Position numbers and translations under genes: made by a program. The notes beneath the pieces were generated by a model that was given only the letters and a program-made list of their open reading frames with translations, searched no databases and was not told the origin of the DNA. From the NCBI GenBank assembly GCA_934045075.1, contig OW203751.1, forward strand, positions 2,305,822-2,369,821: DNA of 64,000 nucleotides, given 5' to 3'. This DNA comes from Yponomeuta sedellus. Taxonomy: Eukaryota > Arthropoda > Insecta > Lepidoptera > Yponomeutidae. Shown piece by piece: positions 52,132 through 62,420 of this stretch (position 1 is its first letter; each line of letters begins with the position of its first letter).

Positions 52132-52552
52132 AGCCTGTAACGGTGCAAACCTCTTCACACCATTTTTGGCTGGCTAAATAAGCCTATTACTAATTTAGGC
52201 CAGTTTCTGGATAAATCTAATTAATAAAAATAGGTAGATTTTGTCTATACTGAATGAACGTCTTCACCTTCACTTTAGATGAAGACAATGATAGATGATG
52301 CATGCTAGGGATCGACTTTAAATTTTAAATTTAAATTTTTTACTTGACAATATTTTTTATAAAAAAAATTTTTTAAATATATTTTTTAAATAAATATATT
52401 TAAAAAAAATCTTTTTTTTTTACCGGTTGCCCCCGGGTAGTGTAACGGTGCAAACCTCTTCACACCATTTTTATTTCTTTTCTATCTATCATTTTCAAAT
52501 ATTTAAATTATGTACGTCACACATTCTTCGATTTCTATAATTTTTCACCACT

Positions 52553-53998
52553 GGGTGAATTTCCCGGCACTAAAAATTGCGTGGCACCAATGAAATTGGT
52601 AATAAAAAAGAAAGTGTTAATGTTCTAACATTTTTTTACGGTTAGATGATATGGTAATCTATGTGTAGCACTAAACATTTTGTTAAAAAGAATAATGGAT
52701 ACTCCAAAAAAAATAATTAAATCCCGAAATCTTTCATTGCCATGTTTGTCCGCACGTCACCTTGTTGTGTATTATTGTTCATTGATAAACATCTATTGGT
52801 TCTTTGTACTAAAAACTAATTTTATTTGATACATTAATAGTCAAAGTATTGTTACGAAATACATTTATTGAAATATTTACACAGTACAACGAATGGTTAA
52901 TAAAAATGTATCTGTCCCAGAACTACCGTTAATCGCCGTGTCCTAATCATGTTCAAGTATATTGTTTTACCTAACGACTTGTTTCCCATCCCCGGTGCGC
53001 GAAACGTTTGTGTTTAATGCCGCTTAATGCTCGTCGCAGAAAGACGTACGCACGTGCCTGCGTTTTCGCGATATTCGTTAAGTCAATATTTTTTTTTGTT
53101 GCTGGACATGTTTTCTTTCATTGCCGTGGATAGGTATAACTTCTATTTAAATTAAGATTGTCATCTTAAGTAAACATTCGATAGAAAGCTATTTCTCTTA
53201 TGATTATTTGTCAAGTGTTTATTTTGTCGAATGGTTAATAGATTTTTTGTTATTTCTATTTATGGCCTCGATTTTCATCACCGTGTTTTCATTGCTGTGG
53301 TTTCCGTGGGCGAAATTTGCTATGGTAATGAAAAAAAAAGACAAATCAATGAAAGAAAATTAATTGCCATGCTTTATAAAACAAATTTTTTTCATTGCCG
53401 TGGCCAAGTATTTCATTTCCGTGACTTTTGTTTTCATCGCCATGTTATGATTAGGTAAAGAAAATGTATTTTTTCATCTTTTAGTAACATTTAGTACTTT
53501 ATCAATCGTATAATACACCCTCACAAACGAACGCATCAGCACATACTGCAGTCTGATTTTAATAATGGATTGTTTATTTTTAAGATGCCAAGATGCCCAA
53601 ACCAAAATTATCTGAGGAGGAGAGAAAGGAGAGAAAAAGATTGGCTGAAAAAAAAAGACGTCAAAAATTAAGAAACTACCTATATCTGGGTTTGCATTTC
53701 CCTCTCGGAGAAATAAAATATATTTTCATTTATGTGGGTTGATTCTTTCATTCCTATGGCATAGTTATTTCATTGCCGTGGACGCTTGTTTCATTGCCGT
53801 GCACTCATGTTTCATCGCCGTGGCACGAAATTTTTAGACCAGTTTATCTTGTTAGTTTTTTAAGTTATCAGATAGATACTAAACAAGAGTACATAAATTA
53901 ACAAAAACAACAATAAAAGAGTTTTGTTTTGTAAAAAAACCTTAAGATAAAAAAGTACATGGAAATGAAGATTTTATAAGACCTGTTGAAATTCACTC
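52553..53998 (+). mobile_element. 1,446-bp DNA-transposon-like element with reiterated TTTCATTGCCGTGG motif
   Basis: Inserted in an LTR whose intact paralogue is at 55226. Removing it and one CACT restores TTTTTCACCACTACTACTTT exactly. Ends GGGTGAATTTC and, inverted, GAAATTCACTC. A second inner inverted pair AAAAATTGCGTGGC / GGCACGAAATTTTTAG lies near the edges of the motif region. Variants of TTTCATTGCCGTGG occur at 52732, 53116, 53273, 53287, 53390, 53411, 53432, 53746, 53768, 53789 and 53810, with an inverted one at about 52580. It carries one short charged frame (53593-53739). The duplication is CACT, or CCACT if the end is shifted by one base. Superfamily not recognised. Confidence 0.8.
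53593..53739 (+). CDS. Short highly charged reading frame in the motif-reiterating element
   Basis: ATG at 53593 opens 48 codons to TGA. The first half, MPKPKLSEEERKERKRLA and then a Lys/Arg run, is strongly charged and likely helical, and looks like a real protein N-terminus. The second half is hydrophobic and ordinary. I recall similar charged starts on uncharacterised transposon-associated proteins in arthropods, but cannot name a family. It lies between motif copies at 53432 and 53746. It may be the first exon of a lost transposase in an internally deleted copy, or chance. Confidence 0.35.
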
Positions 53999-54410
53999 CA
54001 CTACTACTTTACGCTTTCACCAGATCTGACTTTTTACCTGCTTCTCCGTTTATCCGCTTTTATCCAGTTTTCTGTTAATATTACTACAATTCTACAAATG
54101 AAACCACACCTAAAGTCGTTTCAGAGTTTATTTATTATTATAAAAGTTATCCTACGTTCCACTGGCGCCCAACCCGAATACCAGCGGGTGGTAACTCGCT
54201 AAATAAGCCTATTACTAATTTAGGCTAGTTTCTGGATAAATCTAATTAATAAAAATAGGTAGTTTTTGTCTATACTGAATGAACGTCTTCACCTTCACTT
54301 TAGATGAAGACAATGATAGATGATGCATGCTAGGGATGAATGATAGATGATGAATAAAAGTGGAACTGCCTAAGTAAATATTCATTGTAAATATCACCCC
54401 ACACACTCTA

Positions 54411-54939
54411 AGTTTTTAGGGTTCCGTACCTCAAAAGGAAAAAACGGAACCCTTATAGGATCACTTTGTAGTCCGTCTGTCCGTCCGTCCGTCTGTCAAG
54501 ACCCTTTTTCTCAGGAACGCGTGGAGGTATGAAGCTGAAATTTATATCAATTACTCAGGTCTACTGTCCCTTGAAGCTGTGAAAAAATCAAACTTCTAAG
54601 CCAACGCAATCAAAAGATACAGCCGTTTATGCCGCAAATTTTCGACACTTGCAAGGGAATCAAAACCTACAGGGTGCTTCCCGTGAACTCAGAATCTTGA
54701 AATTTGGTACGAAGCAACGTCTTATAGCATAGATAAAGGAAAAATTACGAAAACCATAAATTTTTAGTTACATCACATAATATATATTTTTTTAATAATT
54801 TTAAACTTACTACCCATTTCCTCATAAACGCGTAGAGGTAATAAATTGAAATTCATACCAAATACTCAGGTCTATAATACAGGTTTGTAGAGGAACCCTC
54901 GGTGCGCGAGTCTGACTCGCACTTGGCCGGTTTTTTTTT
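54411..54939 (+). repeat. Interspersed repeat with GGTTCCGTACC start and CTTGGCCGG-polyT end
   Basis: TTTAGGGTTCCGTACCTCAA, the CCGTCTGTCCGTCCGTCCG segment, and the end GCGCGAGTCTGACTCGCACT TGGCCGG followed by T9. A very common repeat type in lepidopteran genomes (from memory). It lies within the internal region of the LTR element. Confidence 0.65.
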
Positions 54940-55586
54940 CATCGCCCATCCTTTATATTTTATTTTAATATTTAAGAATAACCATATTTACTTACCCATC
55001 CCACATCCCCAACCTTCATCGACCTGACTCATGTTATGACTTTAAATTTAAATTTTATTATTTCGACAATTTATTTTTAAACTTCGACTTTACTCTCGAC
55101 TTTAAATTTTAAATTTAAATTTTTTACTTGACAATATTTTTTATAAAAAAAATTTTTTTAAATATATTTTTTAAATAAATATATTTAAAAAAAATCTTTT
55201 TTTTTTACCGGTTGCCCCCGGGTAGTGTAACGGTGCAAACCTCTTCACACCATTTTTATTTCTATTCTATCTATCATTTTCAAATATTTAAATTATGTAC
55301 GTCACACATTCTTCGATTTCCCTTATTTTTCACCACTACTACTTTACGCGTTGACCAGATCTGACTTTTTACCTGCTTCTCTGTTTATCCGTTTTTTATC
55401 TAGTTTTCTGTTAACATTACTACAATTCTACAAATAAAACCACACCTAAAGTCGTTCCAGAGTTTATTTATTATTATAAAAGTTATCCAACGTACCAAGC
55501 CTTGAGAGGCCTTGAGAGGCGGAGAAGCAGTAAAAAGCGGGTCTATATACGTGTACAAAATATACAACATAAATATTGAATCCGAC

Positions 55587-55845
55587 AAAGAACCAAAGTG
55601 GCAGTGGGCTGGCCATATCTCGCGAAGATCCGACAACCGTTGGAGTAAACGTGTTCTTGAGTGGAGACCGCGACTCGGCAAACGTAGTGTAGGACGCCCT
55701 CCGACCAGGTGGGATGACGATCTGCGAAAAACTGCCGGCAGATGCGGGATGCGGCAAGCTGAAGACAGGGCGTTATGGCGCTCATTAGGGGAGGGCTATG
55801 TCCAGCAGTCCTATATTATGTAATAGCCTGAAGAAGAAGTATTGA
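55587..55845 (+). pseudogene. RTE-clade LINE, reverse transcriptase C-terminus remnant
   Basis: Encodes KWQWAGHISRRSDNRWSKRV, LGKRSVGRPPTRWDDDLRKT and LWRSLGEGYVQQ before the frame ends. The best-preserved RTE C-terminus in the window. Tail GAAGAAGAAG. The reverse transcriptase core is missing. Confidence 0.85.
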
Positions 55846-55867
55846 ATAACCTACCTAACTATGAAAG

Positions 55868-55910
55868 AAACAAGACATACAAGGGTTGATAACGAACGAT
55901 AACGATCGTG
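55868..55910 (+). mobile_element. 5S SINE tail scrap
   Basis: ACATACAAGGGTTGATAACG followed by AACGATAACGATCG, showing the tail repeat unit of this family. Confidence 0.55.
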
Positions 55911-55954
55911 GACGGTCGTGTATCGTTATTGTGTGCATAATTTGCACAAATTAT

Positions 55955-56295
55955 GATTTAAAAACCCATTTAGAGGCTAAAAATTTCACCCATGTCGGGA
56001 TTCGAACCCGCAACTTCTGGCTATCCGTGCCAGCGCTCTACCAATTGAGCTAATAATGCAATTTGCTTAAGTCAGATGTCGCTGCTTGTACGTAATACAG
56101 AGAATAGTGTAAAGAGGTTCGAAGTTTCACTGATGTCGTGAGTCGCCCTTTGGCTCAATTGGTAGAGCGCTGGCACGGATAGCCAGAGGCTGCGGGTTCG
56201 AATCCCGGCATGGGTGAAATTTTTAGCCTCTAAATAGGTTTTTAAATTTGTTCCTTAGCACGGGTTAGTGCATTAAAATAAAAATAGTATAATCA
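55955..56295. mobile_element. Family A tRNA-bearing repeat, head-to-head pair
   Basis: Minus fragment 55955 to about 56062 (with tRNA-like core) joins a plus copy 56063-56295 that has its own core (TGGCTCAATTGGTAGAGCGC, GGTTCGAATCC) and full tail ATTAAAATAAAAATAGTATA. Confidence 0.8.
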
Positions 56296-56357
56296 AATTA
56301 TGATTGGTTGTCTATTTAATCCTCACCGCCCCAAGTTGGATTTACGTTGTAGTTATA

Positions 56358-56492
56358 CCGGCGCCAGACAGAAGTTCAAACAAGTGATCACATAAGTGTG
56401 CACATGTGTGGCACGGACCTTTATTACTATTGTCACATGAAATGTCCGTGCTACACATGTGCACACTTGTTTGAACTTCTGTCTGGCGCCGG
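56358..56492. repeat. 135-bp inverted repeat with asymmetric insertion
   Basis: CCGGCGCCAGACAGAAGTTC pairs with GAACTTCTGTCTGGCGCCGG, and TGTGCACATGTGTGGCACGG with CCGTGCTACACATGTGCACA. The left arm alone contains the 12-bp TGATCACATAAG. Short frames on both strands are consequences of the symmetry. Confidence 0.85.
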
Positions 56493-56842
56493 CATTAGAA
56501 GTGAAGTGGAAAAGCGTCTTTTCCACGCCCTCGCCCGACATAATTTTTGTGCCTCAGATCCTGGAACCGAAGTCCAATCTATCAATTATAGTCTGTAACA
56601 AAATAAGTAACATATTGACCCGCCTCCCCCAAAACAAATCCACGTAAGTGACCCCTTACGTTGTTGGCCGAAGCACTTTGCTAAAACTATCGGATTTCGG
56701 ACAGATTGTGTTGCGAAAATGCATTTGGAGCTGCGACTTGTTTGACCAATCGGTTGGCGATTTGTTGTACTTTTATACCGAGTAACATATTGACAAAGTG
56801 TTAATTGTTTTTATAAGTAGCCAATAGGCTATTTTATACGAA

Positions 56843-57275
56843 ACGCTCGTGGCCTAGTGGAACCGAGTGATTGGTCGGGTGACCATTCCGTGACAACCGC
56901 TAGTGGTATTTATTCCGAGGGCTTCCGTGCTTCGCAAGGCGTTTTCCAATTGACAAAACCTAGAGAATATAGTCTAGAATCATATACTCTGAAATCAAAT
57001 TTATAAACCCTGTATCAATGAAATACGAGCAAATGAAAAACTCCTAATATCAGCCTTAAGCCGTCGGTGCCGTTTGTCATGTAATGGCAGTCGTTAAGCC
57101 ATGACAGAGGCCTTACGGGCGGCGTGATAATTTCTGACAGTAAGGCCCGCCACTGTCTTACAATCCTCCACCAAGCCGGACTTTGCCCCCGTGGTGGAGT
57201 ATGGCGTACTTTCCTGCGATGCAGGAAGAGACCCGTGCCCCAACAGTGGGGACATATAAAGGGTTGATATCGAAA
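56843..57275 (+). mobile_element. 5S-rRNA-derived SINE, interrupted
   Basis: Head CGCTCGTGGCCTAGTGGAAC and CCGAGTGATTGG at 56843-56945, then about 110 bp of unrelated DNA, then GTCGGTGCCGTTTGTCATG to ATAAAGGGTTGATATCGA (57056-57275). The 5S box region itself is largely deleted. Confidence 0.6.
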
Positions 57276-57477
57276 CAATTAAAACACCCTATACGTACAA
57301 CAGGATCTCTTTCAAAATGGTTTCTGCTTAACTCTTCTGGGCACAGGTGTGAGTCGATTTATGTATGTATGCGTTAACAGTACCCCTATATTCAAGGCTT
57401 TGTTATGTAGTTGACAGAAAACATCGTTAGGAAACCTGGGTGTGAGATGTTTAAATACCTCAGCGCTTGAAATTGCG

Positions 57478-57612
57478 ATTCGAATCCCGGCTGGAAACAA
57501 AAAAAAAGTCCAGGTCTTGGATGTTTACATGTTTGTGATGTCGTTGTTTCTGGTTCCCACGACACAGGGTATCCTAGTGTGGGGCCAGAAGCAATGTATG
57601 TGCCAGTATGTA
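57478..57612 (+). mobile_element. SINE family G, 5'-truncated
   Basis: CGAATCCCGGCTGGAAAC, A-run, GTTCCCACGACACAGGGTAT, GCCAGAAGCAATGTATGTGC and CAGTATGTAAAATGTTATG. Its tail passes into the 11-bp array. Confidence 0.75.
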
Positions 57613-58046
57613 AAATGTTATGTTAATGTTATGTTAATGTTATGTTAATGTTATGTTAATGTTATGTTAATGTTATGTTAATTTTATGTTAATGTTATGT
57701 TAATGTTATGTTAATGTTATGTTAATGTTATGTTAATGTTATGTTAATGTTATGTTAATGTTATGTTAATGTTATGTTAATGTTATGTTAATGTTATGTT
57801 AATGTTATGTTAATGTTATGTTAATGTTATGTTAATGTTATGTTAATGTTATGTTAATGTTATGTTAATGTTATGTTAATGTTATGTTAATGTTATGTTA
57901 ATGTTATGTTAATGTTATGTTAATGTTATGTTAATGTTATGTTAATGTTATGTTAATGTTATGATAATGTTATGTTAATGTTATGTTAATGTTATGTTAA
58001 TGTTATGATAATGTTATGTTAATGTTATGTTAATGTTATGTTAATA
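57612..58046. repeat. 11-bp tandem array (GTTATGTTAAT)n, about 39 copies
   Basis: Continuous repetition of GTTATGTTAAT over about 435 bp. Rare variants are one TTTTATGTTAAT unit near 57678 and GATAAT units near 57960 and 58003. It begins exactly where SINE G ends in ATGTTATG. Confidence 0.97.
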
Positions 58047-58195
58047 GGCTACATAAAATAATACTCTTTTTCTGGTTGTGCAATAAAGTATTCTCTATCT
58101 ACCTATCTAGTAGTAGCCAATTAATCGATCAATCGATTCTAATTAGCAATTAACTGAAAAATATATGCGTATTTTTTTTAATAGGTGCGTTACGA

Positions 58196-58648
58196 CTAGG
58201 GAATACTTATAAGACCAAGTGAAGAAAGGACTCGAGTCTTTTAAGCCTTTTAAGAGAGACTCGCCTCATTTTTTACGCCTGAAAACCAAGTCGAGTGTTT
58301 TAGCCTTTTAGCCCCGAGCTTTTCAAGCCTTTTAAGCCTTTTGGTCTTTTAAAGAGCCTTTTATGTATCTATATAGCCTCGATTCTTTTAGCTTTATTTT
58401 ATTAAAGACTCAGCTTAAAGAAAAAGACTTAAGCTTTAAAGAACCGAGTCGCTAATTGAGGCTCTTCTTCCTCATTCTATATTATATAGTCCACTGCTGG
58501 AGATAGCCCTCCCCTAATGGGCGCCATAGCGCCCTGTCTTCAGCTTGCCGCATCCAGCATCTGCCGGCAGTATTTCGCAGATCGTCATCCCACCTGGCTC
58601 GCCTTAATAATAAAGGCTTAAAAGCTCGAGTCTTTACATCACTAATTA
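58196..58648. mobile_element. hAT-like element rich in AAGCCTTTTAAG, split by an RTE tail
   Basis: The left part GACTCGAGTCTTTTAAGCCT and right part GCTCGAGTCTTTACATCAC TAATTAG are partly inverted. AGCCTTTTA units recur many times between. 58468-58597 is a minus-strand RTE 3' end (CAGTCCACTGCTGG-like AGTCCACTGCTGGAGATAGC). Class tentative. Confidence 0.4.
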
Positions 58649-58689
58649 GACCGTTTATTATTAGATTATCGTATTTTTTTTTTTACGTA

Positions 58690-59035
58690 GCCTCGTTTGT
58701 GTCCCACTGCTGGGCAAAGGCCTCCCCCAACTCAGACCAGATGTTTCTGTCTTGGATTATCGTATTAACACGGCAATTACTTACGTATTGGTAGGTACGA
58801 GTATATGACGTTTCCCTACACCCGTAGGGTATATAGGTACCTACTTCATTAGTGAGAGGGAAATGCGAACCTACAAATGTTCAACGTATGTTTGTTTGTG
58901 TGTATGTACTTAACTATCGAATGTTGTTAAATTGCTTGTGAAACGTGATACCTACGCTGCCAGTTAAGTGAAGGCTGCAGGGCCGGACTCAGGGACACTT
59001 ACCCAATCCTGGCTTAAGCGGAATAATTGTCTTTG
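58690..59035. other. RTE tail scrap and unassigned DNA
   Basis: GTCCCACTGCTGGGCAAAGG at 58702 is the reverse of another RTE-type tail. 58760-59035 is not recognised. Confidence 0.4.
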
Positions 59036-59039
59036 ATAA

Positions 59040-59290
59040 TAATAATAATAATAAATATTGATGGGCATATTACACAAATCACGTTAGCCTTATTATTTTA
59101 AGTACAACCAAATGACTTGTATTACAGGTGTTAACTCGACGATAGATTTAATACAATAAATATATAAATAACATCCAAGACCCGAGACAAACTAGAAAAG
59201 TTCGTTTCCTAGTTTGACCCGGCTGGGGATCGAACTCGAGCCCTTCGTATTTACAGTCCGCGTGCCAAGCTAGCTGCGCCAGCTAATGTT
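59040..59290 (-). mobile_element. tRNA-derived SINE family H
   Basis: AATAATAATAATAAATATTG tail end, ACTAGAAAAGTTCGTTTCCT, reversed B box GGGGATCGAACTCGAG and GTGCCAAGCTAGCTGCGCC. Confidence 0.7.
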
Positions 59291-59763
59291 TGGTTAGCTA
59301 AGGTACACATCCAATTCAATCTATCAACTCATATTTAGGGGGCCATATTTTCCGTGACCTGAGACAACCTGGGTGTCTATAAAACTAGACTTAACCGGCA
59401 TTTAACAGGTGAGCACGGGACATCTTCCACCCCGTCTTCGCTTACTGTTAAGCGTGACTAGGGTCAAGTGTCAACTTGTCTTACTAAAAAAAGAACAATG
59501 GATTAAATAATTGGATTTTTTACAAATTGGTGTTACATTCTTCCAATGATTTGAAACGATCTATCCACCGAACTTGTCGAAAAAAGTCTTGCGTAATAAC
59601 TTTCTAAATCCTGATCTTGAAAATAGCAATGTTCTTCGATTGTTGTTCATAACGTCGTCGGGACTTAGGAGGATATGTACCGAAATGTCCTAAAACCACA
59701 CTTCTTAAGTTGATTGTAAGAAAAGAGTAACTTACCTTATAGATGTATCTACTCGTATACGTT
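59291..59763. other. Unassigned intergenic DNA
   Basis: No gene or repeat recognised; a CACCCCGTCTTCGCTTAC piece at 59431 recurs in reverse near 46080. Confidence 0.3.
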
Positions 59764-59912
59764 GTAGACTTTTAGTCCGGATCTACTTACGGTTGTTATA
59801 TTGGAAAAGTCCGACCAGGTTTCGCTCCGATTCGCAGATATAACAACACCCGTAAGTAGATCCGGACTAAAAGTCTACAATGTGTTGTGCTTTCGAAAGT
59901 TTTACTCGTATA
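59764..59912. mobile_element. Fold-back MITE family F, centre-deleted
   Basis: GTAGACTTTTAGTCCGGATC and GATCCGGACTAAAAGTCTAC now lie 78 bp apart. The GC-rich centre and most of both inner arms are gone; the right outer end GAAAGTTTTACTCG remains. Confidence 0.75.
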
Positions 59913-60189
59913 CAGGTTTCCTTTAAGTTGCAGAGTAAGAGGGCATTTTGCGCCCGGGATCCGAACCTCCCTAAACGCGCCCTGAGTCCGCCCCTGCGGC
60001 ACATCCGCCCTCGCTTTGTTAACACGCTGCTCACTATAAACTACAAGCCACATAGGTACGTCGGTTGTGTGCCCTGGGTGATGCCACAAACTACTGTACA
60101 CCAGAAGTTTAGCCTTCGAAGCAGCGTCTACAAAGTGACTTCGAATTGGACCACCGATTTTATTAATAAGGCGTAACTGTTAAAATACT
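59913..60189. other. Unassigned intergenic DNA
   Basis: Moderately GC-rich at 59950-60010 (ATCCGAACCTCCCTAAACG). Overlapping open frames here have no recognisable domain. Confidence 0.3.
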
Positions 60190-60350
60190 TTTAAAAACCT
60201 ATTTAGAGGCTGAAAATTCCACCCATGCCGGGATCCGAACCCGCGACCTCTGGCTATCCGCGCCAGCGCCCTTTCCAACTGAGCTAATGGGCGACTCACC
60301 GGCATCAGTGAAATTTCAAACCTCTTTACAATATTCCCTGTATTACGTAC
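60190..60350 (-). mobile_element. Family A tRNA-bearing repeat
   Basis: AAAACCTATTTAGAGGCTGA to TTCCCTGTATTACGTACGTG, with B-box-like GGGATCCGAACCC reversed. Confidence 0.7.
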
Positions 60351-60485
60351 GTGTTAAAATACTGTGTATATATTGCGAATTTGAGTGGAAGGGCTGGTAA
60401 GGGACATCCCAGGCGGACTTACATCGACCAAATAGGGGATGTATTAGCAGAGGGGAAGATAAAAATTACCCGGAGTACCCGGAAA

Positions 60486-60745
60486 CGGCGTGCATGTAAC
60501 GACTTGCGAACGTTAATGAAGCGAATGTGATCTGTCAGGATCGTGGCAAGTGGCAGTTCCTGGTATCTGCCTACTTCTCTGGGATATAGACCTGAGGTTA
60601 TGTTTATTTATTGTTATATTTTTAACAGTTGCATACATACTTACATACATAACCTCACGCCTCTATCCCAGAGGAGTAGGCAGAGACCAGGGACAGCCAC
60701 TTGCCACGATCCTGACAGTTGACATTCGCTTCATCAACGGCCCTT
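60486..60745. repeat. Family L repeat, inverted pair
   Basis: Plus copy 60486-60608 (GATCTGTCAGGATCGTGGCA, CTGCCTACTTCTCTGGGATA) faces minus copy 60640-60745 (TATCCCAGAGGAGTAGGCAG, TGCCACGATCCTGACAG), around a TATTTATTG spacer with TACATACTTACATACAT tail. Confidence 0.65.
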
Positions 60746-60849
60746 CCCCTCACATAGGCAATATATATTTTAAGCTCGCAGTGGCGCGGTTTTGGGAGCG
60801 AGATGTCTGAGAGGAGGGCGGCGCTTTCGATACGAAAGAAGAAGAAAAA

Positions 60850-61018
60850 GCCATGTCATGAGGCTTTATGGGCGGCTTGATAACTTCTGATAGTAAGGCC
60901 CGCCACTGTCTTACAATCCTCCACCAACCGGGACTTGGCCCCTGTGGTGGAGTATGGCCTATACCTCCCTTAGGTAAGAGACCCGTGCCCCTCAGTGGGG
61001 ACATAATGGGTTGATGAT
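60850..61018 (+). mobile_element. 5S-rRNA-derived SINE, 3' part, GATGATGA-tailed
   Basis: CCATGTCATGAGGCTTTATG to GTGGGGACATAATGGGTTGA TGATGACA. The tail unit differs from the GATAAC subfamily. Confidence 0.65.
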
Positions 61019-61025
61019 GACATTT

Positions 61026-61818
61026 TTAAAAACCTATTAAGAGGCAAAAAATTTCACCCATGCCGGGATTCCAACCGGCAACCTCTGGCTATCCGTGCCA
61101 GCGCTCTACCAATTGAGCCAATGGGCGACTCACCGGCATCAGTGAAATTTCGAACCTCTTTACACTATTCTCTGTATTACGTACAGGCAGCGACATCTGG
61201 CTTAAGCAAATTGCATCACTTACAGCCCCGACTACCTACTTTGCAGTTAGGTTTTACATCGGAACGATATCACTGTACCCACATGATTATACTATATTTT
61301 TATTTTTAATGCACTAACCCGTGCTAAGGACAAATTTAAAAACCTATCTAGAGGCTAAAAATTTCACCCTTGCCGGGATTCGAACCCGCAACCTCTGGCT
61401 ATCAGTGCCAGCGCTCTACCAATTGAGCAAATGGGCGACTCACCGGCATCAGTGAAATTTCGAACCTCTTTACACTATTCTCTGTATTACGTACAGGCAG
61501 CGACATCCGGCTTAAGCAAATTGCATCACTTACAGCCCCGAGTACCTACTTTGCAGTTAGGTTTTACATCGGAACGATATCACTGTACCCACATGATTAT
61601 ACTATATTTTTATTTTTAATGCACTAACCCGTGCTAAGGACAAATTTAAAAACCTATTTAGAGGCTAAAAATTTCACCCATGCCGGGATGCAATTGGTAG
61701 AGCGCTAGCACGGATAGCCAGAGGTTGCGGGTTCGAATGGGTGAAATTTTAAGCCTCTAAATAGGTTTTTAAATTTGTCCTTAGCACGGGTTAGTGCATT
61801 AAAAATAAAAATAGTATA
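61026..61818. mobile_element. Family A tRNA-bearing repeat: two tandem 310-bp units plus head-to-head ends
   Basis: Unit 1 starts AACCTATTAAGAGGC at about 61030. Unit 2 starts AACCTATCTAGAGGC at about 61340. A third start, AACCTATTTAGAGGC, is at about 61650, exactly 310 bp apart each time. Units 1 and 2 differ at only a few positions. Each carries a tRNA-like core near its left third (minus strand) and a TTTTTATTTTTAATGCACTA end. After about 61688 a plus-strand fragment runs to GCATTAAAAATAAAAATAGT, so the block ends in mirrored termini. Confidence 0.85.
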
Positions 61819-62004
61819 TTGATGATGACATGTTTTATAATATATACACCGGATACAATAATATTCTTATCTTATCTTTTTTACGGAGCACAGGTTAGAA
61901 CCGTCTGATATTGTATGGAATCAGGCGTTACTCAGCGGAAATTCAGAATAGCATTAAAGTGTGAAAATTACTATAGTAGGTAAGTACTTACAGTAAGTTA
62001 CACT
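61819..62004. other. LINE-tail scrap and unassigned DNA
   Basis: ACAATAATATTCTTATCTTA at 61855 is a LINE 3'-end piece on the plus strand. Nothing else seen. Confidence 0.35.
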
Positions 62005-62420
62005 TGTGAGCCTGAGGATGCCTCGTGTTACAGGCGTCACACAAGTATAATTATTGGTGTGATCGTGTCTTTCTACTGCTTGAAAAAGTGGGAGGGAGGA
62101 CGGTGAATTAACTAACCGCATGGTGCTGTGTGGTGTCGGTCTAGAGAATAGCACCAACCCAAATTCTTCCCGCGGGTGTCGTAAAAGGCGACTCAGGGAC
62201 ACAAAACAGAGGGTGGGCAGCAGCGCCCCCTGCAGTACAATTCCACCAAACTGCGATCCCAACCCGCATGCCCAGCGTAGGGATTATGGGCATTACAATG
62301 TCGCGCTATGGCGCTCATTAAGGGAGGGCTATTTCCAGCAGTGGACTAATATAGCCTGAAGAAGAAGAACACGGTGCTTGTGGGATATTTGGCGGAATTT
62401 AGCAAAGTAATTTTCACATT
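62005..62420 (+). repeat. Family N repeat interrupted by an RTE-tailed retroposon
   Basis: GAGCCTGAGGATGCCTCGTG to ACTAACCGCATGGTGCT, then the 62128-62369 insertion, then CACGGTGCTTGTGGGATATT and GGCGGAATTTAGCAAAGTAA. The uninterrupted version is at 50340-50565. Confidence 0.75.
62128..62369 (+). mobile_element. Short RTE-tailed non-autonomous retroposon with TSD
   Basis: Starts GTGTGGTGTCGGTCTAGAG and ends CCAGCAGTGGACTAATATAG with GAAGAAGAA. Flanks CATGGTGCT (62119-62127) and CACGGTGCT (62370-62378) are a 9-bp target duplication with one later change. Confidence 0.8.

Larger units (their letters stand above)
52136..55497 (+). mobile_element. Non-coding LTR retroelement (LTR-D family) in tandem form, AGCC duplication
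   Basis: AGCC occurs directly before 52136 (52132-52135) and directly after 55497 (55498-55501). Structure: a deleted first LTR (52136 to about 52166), internal sequence, a second LTR (52441-54161, interrupted by 52553-53998; 271 bp without it), internal sequence starting TGGCGCCCAACCCGAATACC as a primer-binding-site candidate one base after the LTR, and a third LTR (55226-55497, 272 bp). LTRs begin TGTAACGG and end TACCA/TTCCA. The two internal copies agree at nearly every base over 118 bp (52190-52310 and 54222-54338) and about 130 bp (52313-52440 and 55091-55225). No gag or pol: a TRIM-like non-autonomous element. Confidence 0.75.

Noticed and set aside
53231..53458. 75-residue frame rich in FHHR/FHR patterns
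   Set aside because: Created by repeated TTTCATTGCCGTGG motifs read in one frame.
57612..58046. CRISPR-like array
   Set aside because: Units are 11 bp with no spacers; this is a minisatellite in a eukaryotic genome.
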